Assembly (NCBI GenBank): GCA_002394465.1
Contig: DGTU01000171.1
Coordinates: 1-31,381, forward strand
Origin: Treponema sp. UBA4328
GTDB taxonomy: Bacteria; Spirochaetota; Spirochaetia; Treponematales; Treponemataceae
Direction: 5' to 3'
DNA: 31,381 bases
Shown: in pieces, positions 25,002-31,381 of the stretch
Numbering within the stretch: the first letter of the stretch is position 1
Layout of the letters: every line of letters starts with the position of its first letter
The notes under the pieces: generated by a model
Told to the model about the DNA's origin: nothing
Databases searched by the model: none
Seen by the model: only the letters and a program-made list of their open reading frames with translations
Translations under genes and position numbers: made by a program

Positions 25002-25394
25002 ATGACAGTAAAAAGCCTGATTTCAGAATATACAAATATTTTTACGACTCTTCTGAAGGTACTTGTCCTTCTTGTACTCTGCACGATTCTCGGTGCCATC
25101 GTCGTCTATCCGCTGTATAAGGCAGCTACAGAATTCCCGGCAGCATATACGCTTATTGTCGCAGGTGTTTTCATTACCCTGTTCCTGATACATGTTTTCC
25201 TTAAGGCAAGATCAAAGGGGCTTTTCCAGTCACTGATGACCTTTTTCAGGATTGCAATCGTTGCCGGAGGACTTTACCTGTGCATTATCCTCGTACTTGG
25301 CGGAAACAGGCTTCTTGCAGCGCTCATAATTCCCGTAATACTGGTTCTTTACGGAATCAGCCTCGGCATATCAAAATCAAGGGCACACAAGTAG
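25002..25394 (+). CDS. Small integral membrane protein of unknown function
   Basis: I do not recognise the family. 130 residues with about four hydrophobic segments: residues near 17-38 (LLKVLVLLVLCTILGAIVV), 46-66 (AAYTLIVAGVFITLFLIHVF), 80-100 (FFRIAIVAGGLYLCIILVL) and 103-122 (LLAALIIPVILVLYGISLGI), with a basic C-terminal tail. No signal peptide and no conserved catalytic residues. The ATG has a TATAAT box eight bases upstream and no Shine-Dalgarno. The stop is four bases before the start of the M23 peptidase gene, so the two are almost certainly co-transcribed; a role in envelope or cell-wall biology is inferred only from that. Confidence 0.8.
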   Translation: MTVKSLISEYTNIFTTLLKVLVLLVLCTILGAIVVYPLYKAATEFPAAYTLIVAGVFITLFLIHVFLKARSKGLFQSLMTFFRIAIVAGGLYLCIILVLGGNRLLAALIIPVILVLYGISLGISKSRAHK

Positions 25395-25398
25395 TTCC

Positions 25399-26313
25399 AT
25401 GACAAAAAAAATCATAACAGCCTGCACAGTTTTTTTTGCCGTTTTTTTTTCATTCAGTCAGGCCCGGAACATAAACATAGACACTTCAAGGCTGGTTGAA
25501 CTGACCTCCCTCAATTCACGGAACGTAATCTTCAGGCAGTTCTGCCAGGATGTCGAAGAAGCCTACAAAAACATAGTCATCGAAAAAAAACAGGTTCAGA
25601 CCTTCTACAGGTATAAGGCATCTGAAACGGATGACCTTCTTTCACTTGCTTCAAGGCTTTCACTTCCCTACGAAACAATTGCCACACTGAATAAAATCTC
25701 AGCAACCGACGACAAACTCGCCGGTAAAACCCTGATTATCCCCGTTCAGCCGGGAATTTTTGTTGCAGAAAAGCCCTCTTCATCATATGAGATCCTTCTC
25801 AAAAAAGAATACGAGCCTCTCCTTGAAAAATCTGACTATTCCTACACGATAGATTCAGCACAGTATTATTTCCTGCTTAACAAAAGGTTCAGTCCTACGC
25901 AGAGGGCCTTTTTCGTTGATACGGCAATGAAGCTTCCCCTGGATAAAATCATACTCACTTCAAGTTTCGGCTACAGGGTAAGTCCCATCTCAAACAAATG
26001 GAAATTTCATTCAGGAATAGACCTGTCCGCACCACAGGGAACTAATGTATATGCCTGCAAAAGAGCCAGCGTCAGTGCCACCGGATTCAATTCGACCTAC
26101 GGAAACTACATAATACTGCTTCATACAAACGGAATGACAAGCGTTTATGCACACCTTTCAAAAATCGAAGTAAAAAAAGGAGATACAGTAAGCGCAGGCC
26201 AGATAATCGGAAAAACCGGAACTACGGGAGCATCAACAGGCCCTCACCTTCACTTTGAAATACGCTTAAACGGTAATCCGGCAGACCCGGGCAGGCTCAT
26301 GACCATAGACTGA
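25399..26313 (+). CDS. Exported LysM/M23-family peptidoglycan endopeptidase
   Basis: Murein hydrolase-type protein (304 aa). Signal peptide at residues 1-22 (ITACTVFFAVFFSFSQA). A LysM-like module at about 69-117 (YRYKASETDDLLSLASRLSL, NKISATDDKLAGKTLIIPV) would bind peptidoglycan. The M23 (LytM) domain at about 185-300 has all metal and catalytic residues: H204 and D208 in HSGIDLSAPQGT, H252 in YAHLSK, and H283/H285 in GPHLHFEIR, so it should be active. Start ATG four bases after the upstream stop, without a Shine-Dalgarno, suggesting translational re-initiation. It lies upstream of a two-PEGA protein and a class A PBP, a cell-wall neighbourhood. Confidence 0.93.
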   Translation: MTKKIITACTVFFAVFFSFSQARNINIDTSRLVELTSLNSRNVIFRQFCQDVEEAYKNIVIEKKQVQTFYRYKASETDDLLSLASRLSLPYETIATLNKISATDDKLAGKTLIIPVQPGIFVAEKPSSSYEILLKKEYEPLLEKSDYSYTIDSAQYYFLLNKRFSPTQRAFFVDTAMKLPLDKIILTSSFGYRVSPISNKWKFHSGIDLSAPQGTNVYACKRASVSATGFNSTYGNYIILLHTNGMTSVYAHLSKIEVKKGDTVSAGQIIGKTGTTGASTGPHLHFEIRLNGNPADPGRLMTID

Positions 26314-26334
26314 TTTTAAAAGTTCCCGTATAAT
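26306..26334 (+). promoter_or_regulatory. Putative promoter of the two-PEGA protein gene
   Basis: TAGACT (26306-26311, four of six matches) and TATAAT (26329-26334) with a 17-base spacer. The -35 overlaps the end of the M23 gene. Seven bases separate the -10 box from the ATG at 26342, predicting a leaderless mRNA. Confidence 0.55.
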
Positions 26335-26341
26335 GCAGGCA

Positions 26342-27316
26342 ATGAAATTAAGGATTTTGCTGACATCGGTATTATTCTCTTCACTGCTTTCAGTAAATGC
26401 AGAATCATTCCGCGTTGCAAAAACGATTCCTGCAGACCTTTCCTCCCCTTCTTCATCCATAACGGTTAAATCAGGAATAGGCGATGCAGTAAGCGTAACC
26501 CTTCCGAAAGACCTTACATACGTAACAGGACTTGAATTTAAAATCAAAATTCCTGACGTAATTGCCGGCTACAGAAACTCAGTTGCCTATTCTTTCTATC
26601 ACAGGGTTACGCCTTCTCCTTCAGAAAAAATCGTAGATTACAAAGGCGAGCAGTTTTATTTTGATTCCCTTCCGGGAGCACTGTCACAGACCGTTTATGT
26701 TCCGCTTACAGATGCATCCCCGCTCAAAGACAATCCATACACAAAAATAATCCGCAGCGTACCTGACATTACCGACGGAAAAATCATGCTCCGCTTTCAG
26801 CTCGTAATGAAAGGCGTAAGCGAAGACCTTTATTCATCACAGTTTGAAATTACAGTACGCCCGATCCTCCTCGATAAAGGCAGGGTAAAAATAAGCGTTA
26901 CGGTTCCTCCTGAACTCAGGGATAAGCCTTACAGCATTTATATCGACGACAAGCTTTCTTCCCAGACACCTAAGGAACTTTTTTCTACAGGTGAACACCA
27001 TCTTTCAATCGTAAGCGATGCCTTCCGCAATGAAGTCAGAACCTTCCGCATTGAACAGGCAAAGACTTCAACCGTAAGCGTCACCCTCAGGGACATTGCC
27101 CCGTCAGTAAAATTCGTCTGTCCGGAAACTGCACGAATTCTGTTTGATCAGAAGCCCGTTGCAAATCCGAAAGAAGAACTTACGGTTACTCCCGGAGAAC
27201 ATTCGGTCAAGTTCATAATAGGCGATTACGAGATTATCAGGACAGTTTTTGCCGAAAACGGCCGTTCCTACAGCATAAACCTCAATATTGACGCACAAAT
27301 CACAGAGTCTGAATAA
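26342..27316 (+). CDS. Exported protein with two PEGA-like domains
   Basis: Secreted protein of unknown role (324 aa). Signal peptide MKLRILLTSVLFSSLLSVNA. The middle is a beta-rich region of no recognised family. Two PEGA-like units follow: about residues 195-245 (PYSIYIDDKLSSQTPKELF, GEHHLSIVSDAF) and about 255-310 (ARILFDQKPVANPKEEL, PGEHSVKFIIGDYEI). Such domains occur in surface-layer and wall-associated proteins. The start at 26342 is preferred over an ATG at 26333, which lies inside the TATAAT box. It follows the M23 peptidase by 28 bases but seems to have its own promoter. A terminator-like hairpin lies 98 bases downstream. Confidence 0.85.
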   Translation: MKLRILLTSVLFSSLLSVNAESFRVAKTIPADLSSPSSSITVKSGIGDAVSVTLPKDLTYVTGLEFKIKIPDVIAGYRNSVAYSFYHRVTPSPSEKIVDYKGEQFYFDSLPGALSQTVYVPLTDASPLKDNPYTKIIRSVPDITDGKIMLRFQLVMKGVSEDLYSSQFEITVRPILLDKGRVKISVTVPPELRDKPYSIYIDDKLSSQTPKELFSTGEHHLSIVSDAFRNEVRTFRIEQAKTSTVSVTLRDIAPSVKFVCPETARILFDQKPVANPKEELTVTPGEHSVKFIIGDYEIIRTVFAENGRSYSINLNIDAQITESE

Positions 27317-27357
27317 AAAAAATTAAAGTTTCCGGATAAACTGCCGATTATATATAT

Positions 27358-27440
27358 GTCGGGCGTACAATAATCCCCTCCCACCCATTGTTGCCCGGCA
27401 AGCCTGATGGCATGGACCGGTGAAAGCCGGTCTTTTTTTT
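27358..27440 (+). ncRNA. Candidate small RNA with C-rich loop and terminator
   Basis: The 185-base gap between genes holds a compact, foldable element. Hairpin 1: GTCGGGC (27358-27364) pairs with GCCCGGC (27393-27399, one G-U), and inside it ACAAT (27367-27371) pairs with ATTGT (27387-27391), leaving the 15-base loop AATCCCCTCCCACCC. Hairpin 2: GCC-TGAT-GGC (27402-27411). Hairpin 3 is a terminator. A TATATA box at 27349-27354 or 27351-27356 precedes it, with a weak -35. The C-rich loop is complementary to GGGAGGGG-type Shine-Dalgarno sequences. It could instead be the 3' untranslated end of the upstream PEGA mRNA. It matches no RNA family I recognise. Confidence 0.5.
27415..27440 (+). terminator. 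Intrinsic terminator
   Basis: GACCGG (27415-27420), loop TGAAAG, CCGGTC (27427-27432), then eight T (27433-27440). A perfect GC-rich 6-bp stem with a U tract: a textbook rho-independent terminator, ending the candidate small RNA and/or the upstream PEGA-protein transcript. Confidence 0.9.
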
Positions 27441-27463
27441 GTCCCTGCGCATATCGGGCTTCG

Positions 27464-27492
27464 TTGAATAATTTCATATAAATCAGTAAAAT
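27464..27492 (+). promoter_or_regulatory. Putative promoter of the penicillin-binding protein gene
   Basis: TTGAAT (27464-27469) and TAAAAT (27487-27492) with a 17-base spacer, the same hexamers as before phoH. The -10 box ends nine bases before the ATG at 27502 and only AAGTAAGTT lies between, so the leader would be at most a few bases and there is no good Shine-Dalgarno. Confidence 0.55.
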
Positions 27493-27501
27493 AAGTAAGT
27501 T

Positions 27502-30126
27502 ATGGTAAAAATAAAAAAGACTACATACTTCTTTGTATACTCACTTTTTTTCTTTTCTGTATTATTCGGCGCAGGCCTTGGAAAACTCCTTTCAAGCACA
27601 AAGGAACTCATTGATAACGAACAGTTTGCAGAATATATTCCTCCAAAAACAACTTCACTTGTAACGAAGAACTGGTTCAAGGAAGAAACAGCCCTTCCGA
27701 CAAAACTTCTTGACGTAAACGGTGAACTCATAACCCAGCTTGCCGGCGGTGAAAAGCGTGAAATCATAAGCATCAACAACCTTCCGCAGCATCTTATTGA
27801 TGCCCTCATAACCCGTGAAGACAGAATCTTCTATGAACACGGCGGATTTTCTACAAAGGCACTTTTCCGTGCAGTTGCAGGTCAGGTACTCCACATGAAG
27901 CTCGGCGGCGGTTCAACCCTTACCCAGCAGATTGCAGGAACCCTCTACTGTGACCGTTCAGACATGTCAATTACGAGAAAAATCAAGGAACTCTGGTATG
28001 CGATCCAGATGGAAAGACGCTACACGAAGAGCCAGATTCTTGAACTATACCTCAACAAAATATATTTCGGCGGCGGTATGTACGGTGTCGATGCAGCCTG
28101 CAAATATTACTTCGGACACGATACTACGCACATTACACCGGCAGAAGCAGCCATTCTTGTAATCCAGCTTTCAAATCCTTCGTATTACAATCCTTTTGAT
28201 TATCCTAACCGTGCAATGGACAGGCAGAAATACGTTCTTTCTTCAATGATTGAACTCGGATACATCACTCAGGAAGAAGCAGACAATTCATACGGTGACT
28301 ACTGGGCAAATTTTGACTATACGAGAACCGGTTCAAACTTTGCCTATAATGCAGATGACAAGGCACCATGGTTCAGTGATTACGTTCAGCAGGAACTTCA
28401 GGACAATTACATTTTCGGAACCGACAACATCTATACAAGCGGATTTACCGTAAACACAAGCCTGAACCTCAAGAATCAGTATGCAGCACAGAGCACGATG
28501 GACATTTACATAAAGTATGCAAACAAAGTCTATCAGGACAGCAAGAAAAGCAATTCAAACCAGGCTTTCAAAATCTATACACCTTTTACGGAACTTCTCG
28601 CCCTCACCTTCAATATCAACGAGATTAAGATTACCGAACAGCAGAATGAAAACCTGTCAAAAAGCACATATACAAAAAACATAAATCCTCTCATTGACGT
28701 AATGTCACTTGTATGCGGACTTGATGAACTGAAAATTTCAGTTGTAAACCAGTCAAACATCAAGGCAAAGGCCAATGCAACAAAAACCCTCGTAGAAGGA
28801 ACAATGGTTGCCCTTGACAATTCAAACGGCTACATAACAGCCCTCGTCGGCGGAAGCAAATTCGAAAAAGGAAGCAATGAGTTTAACCGTGCAATGCGCG
28901 CAAAAATTCAGCCGGGTTCTTCATTCAAGCCGCTTTACTATTCTGCTGCAATTGACTCAAGGAATTTCACTCCGACAACAATAATTTCAGATACACCGGT
29001 TGTATTCAATTATGATGACGGAACCCAGTACATTCCTCTCAATTTCCGCGGAGAATTCAGCGGTGACGTTCAGTTATGGTATGCCCTTGCACACTCAATG
29101 AACATTCCTTCTCTCAAGATTCTTGACGGAATCGGCTTTGAAGCAGCAATTGACAGGGCAGTAGCCCTTCTCGGAATTCCAGAAAATGAAGTCAAAAGCC
29201 GCGGCTTTGAACGTGTTTATCCTCTTGGTCTCGGCGTATGTTCCGTACGTCCTGTTGAACTTGTACGTGCATATTCTGTATTTGCAAACGGAGGAAAAGA
29301 GGTTACGCCTATAGCAATCCGTTCAGTTGAAGACAGGAACGGAAACGTCCAGATCACACCTGAAAGCGACATCAGAAAGGCACAGGCAGCAAAGGGAGCA
29401 AAATCTCAGGTCATCACGCCTCAGACAGCTTTTGTCATGACAAAACTTATGGAAAATACAGTCAAGTCAGGAACTCTTGCAGGTCCGACTGATTCAGGAA
29501 ACATCTTTGCCCAGAAGACCGACAGGGGAAGGACTTATGTCATTCCGGCAGCAGGAAAAACCGGTACGACACAGAACTGGGCTGATGCATGGGCAACCTG
29601 CTTTACGCCTTACTACACGTCTACATTCTGGTTCGGATTTGACAAGCGGGGCGAAACCCTCGGTACAAGGCTTACAGGTTCTACACTTTCAGGATATGCA
29701 ATGGCACGCTTCATGAAAAAAATACATGAAGGACTTCCATACAAAGACTTTACAAAGCCTGTAACAGGCGTAGTTGAAGTAACCGTCTGCTCACAGTCGG
29801 GTGGAATCCTTACACCTGAATGCGGTGACCACAAGACAACCCAGTGGTTCCTCGAAGGCACTGAACCGACACAGGTCTGCTCGGTACATTCAGGAAGCGG
29901 AGCTAACTTAAAGTCCCTCGCCCTCTACCGCCTTGAACGTGAGTTCTACAAGTCAGGCTATGACTGGACCAAGGAAATCACCGACTGGGAACCTCTCACA
30001 TACACTCTCGACGGAGTTTCTTACGGCGGAGACGGATTCTCAGGAAGACGAACAAATTCAAGCAGATTCATTATTGAAGAAGACGAATTCGGAGTCGCAC
30101 AGGACTTCAACCCGTTCATGGACTAA
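27502..30126 (+). CDS. Bifunctional class A penicillin-binding protein (PBP1A family)
   Basis: Peptidoglycan glycosyltransferase/transpeptidase (874 aa), anchored by one N-terminal TM segment (about residues 9-27). The GT51 domain has EDRIFYEHGG with catalytic Glu106, GGSTLTQQ (136-143) and the later KIKELWYAIQMERRYTKSQILELYLNKIYFGGG region (key parts ELYLNKIYFGGG). The transpeptidase motifs are complete: S473xxK476 (PGSSFKP), S532xN534 (HSMNIPS) and K686TG688 (GKTGTTQNW). About 75 residues between the two enzymatic domains (near 330-410) look like a lineage-specific linker. C-terminal tail is acidic. Promoter of the same type as phoH, no Shine-Dalgarno. A two-way terminator follows. The M23 endopeptidase just upstream would act on the same wall. 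Confidence 0.95.
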   Translation: MVKIKKTTYFFVYSLFFFSVLFGAGLGKLLSSTKELIDNEQFAEYIPPKTTSLVTKNWFKEETALPTKLLDVNGELITQLAGGEKREIISINNLPQHLIDALITREDRIFYEHGGFSTKALFRAVAGQVLHMKLGGGSTLTQQIAGTLYCDRSDMSITRKIKELWYAIQMERRYTKSQILELYLNKIYFGGGMYGVDAACKYYFGHDTTHITPAEAAILVIQLSNPSYYNPFDYPNRAMDRQKYVLSSMIELGYITQEEADNSYGDYWANFDYTRTGSNFAYNADDKAPWFSDYVQQELQDNYIFGTDNIYTSGFTVNTSLNLKNQYAAQSTMDIYIKYANKVYQDSKKSNSNQAFKIYTPFTELLALTFNINEIKITEQQNENLSKSTYTKNINPLIDVMSLVCGLDELKISVVNQSNIKAKANATKTLVEGTMVALDNSNGYITALVGGSKFEKGSNEFNRAMRAKIQPGSSFKPLYYSAAIDSRNFTPTTIISDTPVVFNYDDGTQYIPLNFRGEFSGDVQLWYALAHSMNIPSLKILDGIGFEAAIDRAVALLGIPENEVKSRGFERVYPLGLGVCSVRPVELVRAYSVFANGGKEVTPIAIRSVEDRNGNVQITPESDIRKAQAAKGAKSQVITPQTAFVMTKLMENTVKSGTLAGPTDSGNIFAQKTDRGRTYVIPAAGKTGTTQNWADAWATCFTPYYTSTFWFGFDKRGETLGTRLTGSTLSGYAMARFMKKIHEGLPYKDFTKPVTGVVEVTVCSQSGGILTPECGDHKTTQWFLEGTEPTQVCSVHSGSGANLKSLALYRLEREFYKSGYDWTKEITDWEPLTYTLDGVSYGGDGFSGRRTNSSRFIIEEDEFGVAQDFNPFMD

Positions 30127-30168
30127 AAAAAAAGGAGAAAATCCTTAAAACGGGTTTTCTCCTTTTTT
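30127..30168. terminator. Bidirectional terminator between the PBP gene and tyrS
   Basis: A run of A (30124-30133), then GGAGAAAATCC (30134-30144), loop TTAAAAC, GGGTTTTCTCC (30152-30162, one G-U pair) and six T (30163-30168). The A and T runs flank an 11-bp stem, so it can end transcription from both convergent genes. Confidence 0.9.
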
Positions 30169-30188
30169 ATTATCTTTCGTTTAATTTT

Positions 30189-31381
30189 TTATTTAAACAC
30201 TACCCTGCAGAACTTTTTCTTTCCTGCCTTTAATACAATTTCACCGTCAGAATCGAGGTCGCCGGTTCCAATCTTAACCGTCGGGTCAGAAAGCTGTTTG
30301 CCGTTCAGGCTTGCACCATTACCCTGAACAAGGCGGCGGGCATCACCGTTAGAAGCGCACAAACCAGCCTTTACAAAGAGCGCAAGAACGCCAAGTCCAG
30401 CCTCAAGTTCAGCCTTTGCAACCTCAACAGTCGGCATCTGAGTTTTATCGCCCTCACCGCTGAAAGCAGCCTTTGCTCCGGCCAGTGCTGAATCAGCCTT
30501 TTCTTTTCCGTGGATTTCTTTTGTGACCTCGTAAGCAAGCCGCTCTTTTGCAGCATTAATGTCACCTGCACAAATCTCTTTAATCTCAGGGATTTCAAGG
30601 AATGTGAAGAGCTTGAAGAATTTCTCGACATCAGGATCTGCTACATTCCTCCAGTACTGGAAGAAGTCGTAAACGCTTGTCATATTTTCGTCGAGGAAGA
30701 TTGCGCCCTTCTCAGTTTTCCCCATCTTTTTGCCGTCGCTTCGGGTAATAAGCGGGAATGTGAGACCGAATACATTATGCTGTGCATTAAGTTCTTCAGT
30801 ACCACCGAGCTTTCGTCGAATCAAGTCAACGCCGGCAGTGATGTTGCCCCACTGGTCGTCACCGCCAATCTGAAGCTGAACATTGTGCTTTTCGTGCAGG
30901 CGAAGGAAGTCATAGCTCTGCAAAAGCTGGTAGTTGAACTCAATGAAAGAAAGACCGCGCTCCAGTCTCTGTTTGTAAGCCTCGTAAGAAAGCATTTTGT
31001 TTACAGAGAAGCATGAGCCGATGTCACGCAAAAAGTCGATGTAGTTGAGGTCTGCAAGCCAGTCCTTGTTGTTGTCAGAAAAAGCAGTCTTTCCGTCAAA
31101 GCCTATAAACTTGTCGAGCTGAGCCTTGATAGTCTCAACATTCTGGTCAATCTGCTCGTATGAAATCATTTTTCGCATCTCAGTTTTGCCGGAAGGGTCG
31201 CCGATTCGTGCTGTACCGCCGCCAATCAAGGCGATACCGATGTGACCTGCTTTGCGCAGATGGCGGAGAGCGAAGAACGGAACCATGTGTCCGATGTGAA
31301 GGCTTGGTCCTGTAGGGTCACAGCCAACATAAAAAGCGACCGGGCCCTTATCCATTAAATCAGAAAGCCCCTGCTCGTCAG
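30189..31381 (-). CDS. tyrS: Tyrosyl-tRNA synthetase (partial, 5' end outside)
   Basis: Class I aminoacyl-tRNA synthetase charging tRNA-Tyr. The frame stays open to the right edge (upstream residues read DEQGLSDL before MDKGPVAFYVG), so the true start is probably about 25-30 residues beyond the window. Visible: the HIGH motif in GPSLHIGHMVPF, the tyrosine-binding region QLLQSYDFLRLHE and LQIGGDDQWGNI, the KMSKS-equivalent KMGKTEKGAIFL, and a C-terminal S4-like RNA-binding domain (NGDARRLVQGNGASLNGKQL). The KMGKT form is normal in this enzyme family. Convergent with the PBP gene across the two-way terminator. Confidence 0.96.
   Translation of the reverse strand, partial: DEQGLSDLMDKGPVAFYVGCDPTGPSLHIGHMVPFFALRHLRKAGHIGIALIGGGTARIGDPSGKTEMRKMISYEQIDQNVETIKAQLDKFIGFDGKTAFSDNNKDWLADLNYIDFLRDIGSCFSVNKMLSYEAYKQRLERGLSFIEFNYQLLQSYDFLRLHEKHNVQLQIGGDDQWGNITAGVDLIRRKLGGTEELNAQHNVFGLTFPLITRSDGKKMGKTEKGAIFLDENMTSVYDFFQYWRNVADPDVEKFFKLFTFLEIPEIKEICAGDINAAKERLAYEVTKEIHGKEKADSALAGAKAAFSGEGDKTQMPTVEVAKAELEAGLGVLALFVKAGLCASNGDARRLVQGNGASLNGKQLSDPTVKIGTGDLDSDGEIVLKAGKKKFCRVVFK

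Noticed and set aside
24728..25099. 123-residue open frame on the minus strand
   Set aside because: Antisense to the ferredoxin, crosses its terminator and runs into the next gene; the ferredoxin has unmistakable cysteine motifs and a ribosome site.
27358..27440. Known riboswitch or SRP/6S RNA
   Set aside because: I compared it mentally with fluoride, guanidine, c-di-GMP, ZTP and SRP consensus features; none fit, and the terminator is followed by a separate promoter for the PBP gene rather than by its start.
30510..31016. 168-residue open frame on the plus strand
   Set aside because: Wholly antisense to tyrS, which has intact motifs; no ribosome site or recognisable domain. A shadow of codon bias.

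Overview
The window looks like chromosomal housekeeping DNA from a spirochaete, most likely a Treponema-type species. The grounds are the combination of genes: lolC-lolD-lolE, uvrA followed by an LptD/OstA-like protein, two PEGA-domain envelope proteins, a secreted TPR protein, the phoH-pgpH-ybeY-corC set and mcsA-mcsB, together with moderate GC and dense packing. The species assignment is inference. I saw no mobile element, CRISPR array, tRNA or rRNA, and no gene-free stretch longer than about 190 bases.

Layout. (1) Positions 9601 to 1, minus strand: a long, tightly packed run of Cas2-like protein, prfB, PEGA membrane protein, ftsY, an unknown secreted protein, lolC, lolD, lolE, then mcsA and mcsB (cut by the left edge). 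Several junctions overlap by 4, 8 or 26 bases. (2) 9632-10522, plus strand: a secreted protein transcribed divergently from the Cas2-like gene. (3) 16650 to 10540, minus strand: phoH, pgpH, ybeY, corC and a large TPR protein (RNA/ribosome maturation, c-di-AMP turnover, envelope). (4) 22882 to 16734, minus strand: uvrA overlapping an lptD-like gene, closed by a 19-bp hairpin that contains the lptD stop codon. (5) 22933-24554: a metallo-beta-lactamase-fold hydrolase and deoC, convergent and sharing a CTAG stop. (6) 24723-30126, plus strand: a 57-residue ferredoxin, a small membrane protein, a LysM/M23 peptidase, a two-PEGA protein, a candidate small RNA and a bifunctional class A penicillin-binding protein, ended by a two-way terminator. 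(7) From 30189 to the right edge, minus strand: tyrS, cut at its 5' end.

How the genes fit together. Much of the window serves the cell envelope: Lol lipoprotein release, FtsY membrane targeting, the LptD-like barrel, PEGA proteins, M23 peptidase and PBP. The rest is translation and quality control (RF2, YbeY, PhoH, McsA/B, TyrRS), DNA repair (UvrA) and small-molecule metabolism (DeoC).

The main unexpected signals are: several transcription-unit heads with a TATAAT-like -10 box only 6-10 bases before the start codon and no Shine-Dalgarno, suggesting leaderless or near-leaderless mRNAs; a structured candidate small RNA with a C-rich loop at 27358-27440; an orphan Cas2-like gene in front of prfB; a prfB without the usual programmed frameshift; and an RF2 poly-Asp tail whose codons also form the start of the next gene.
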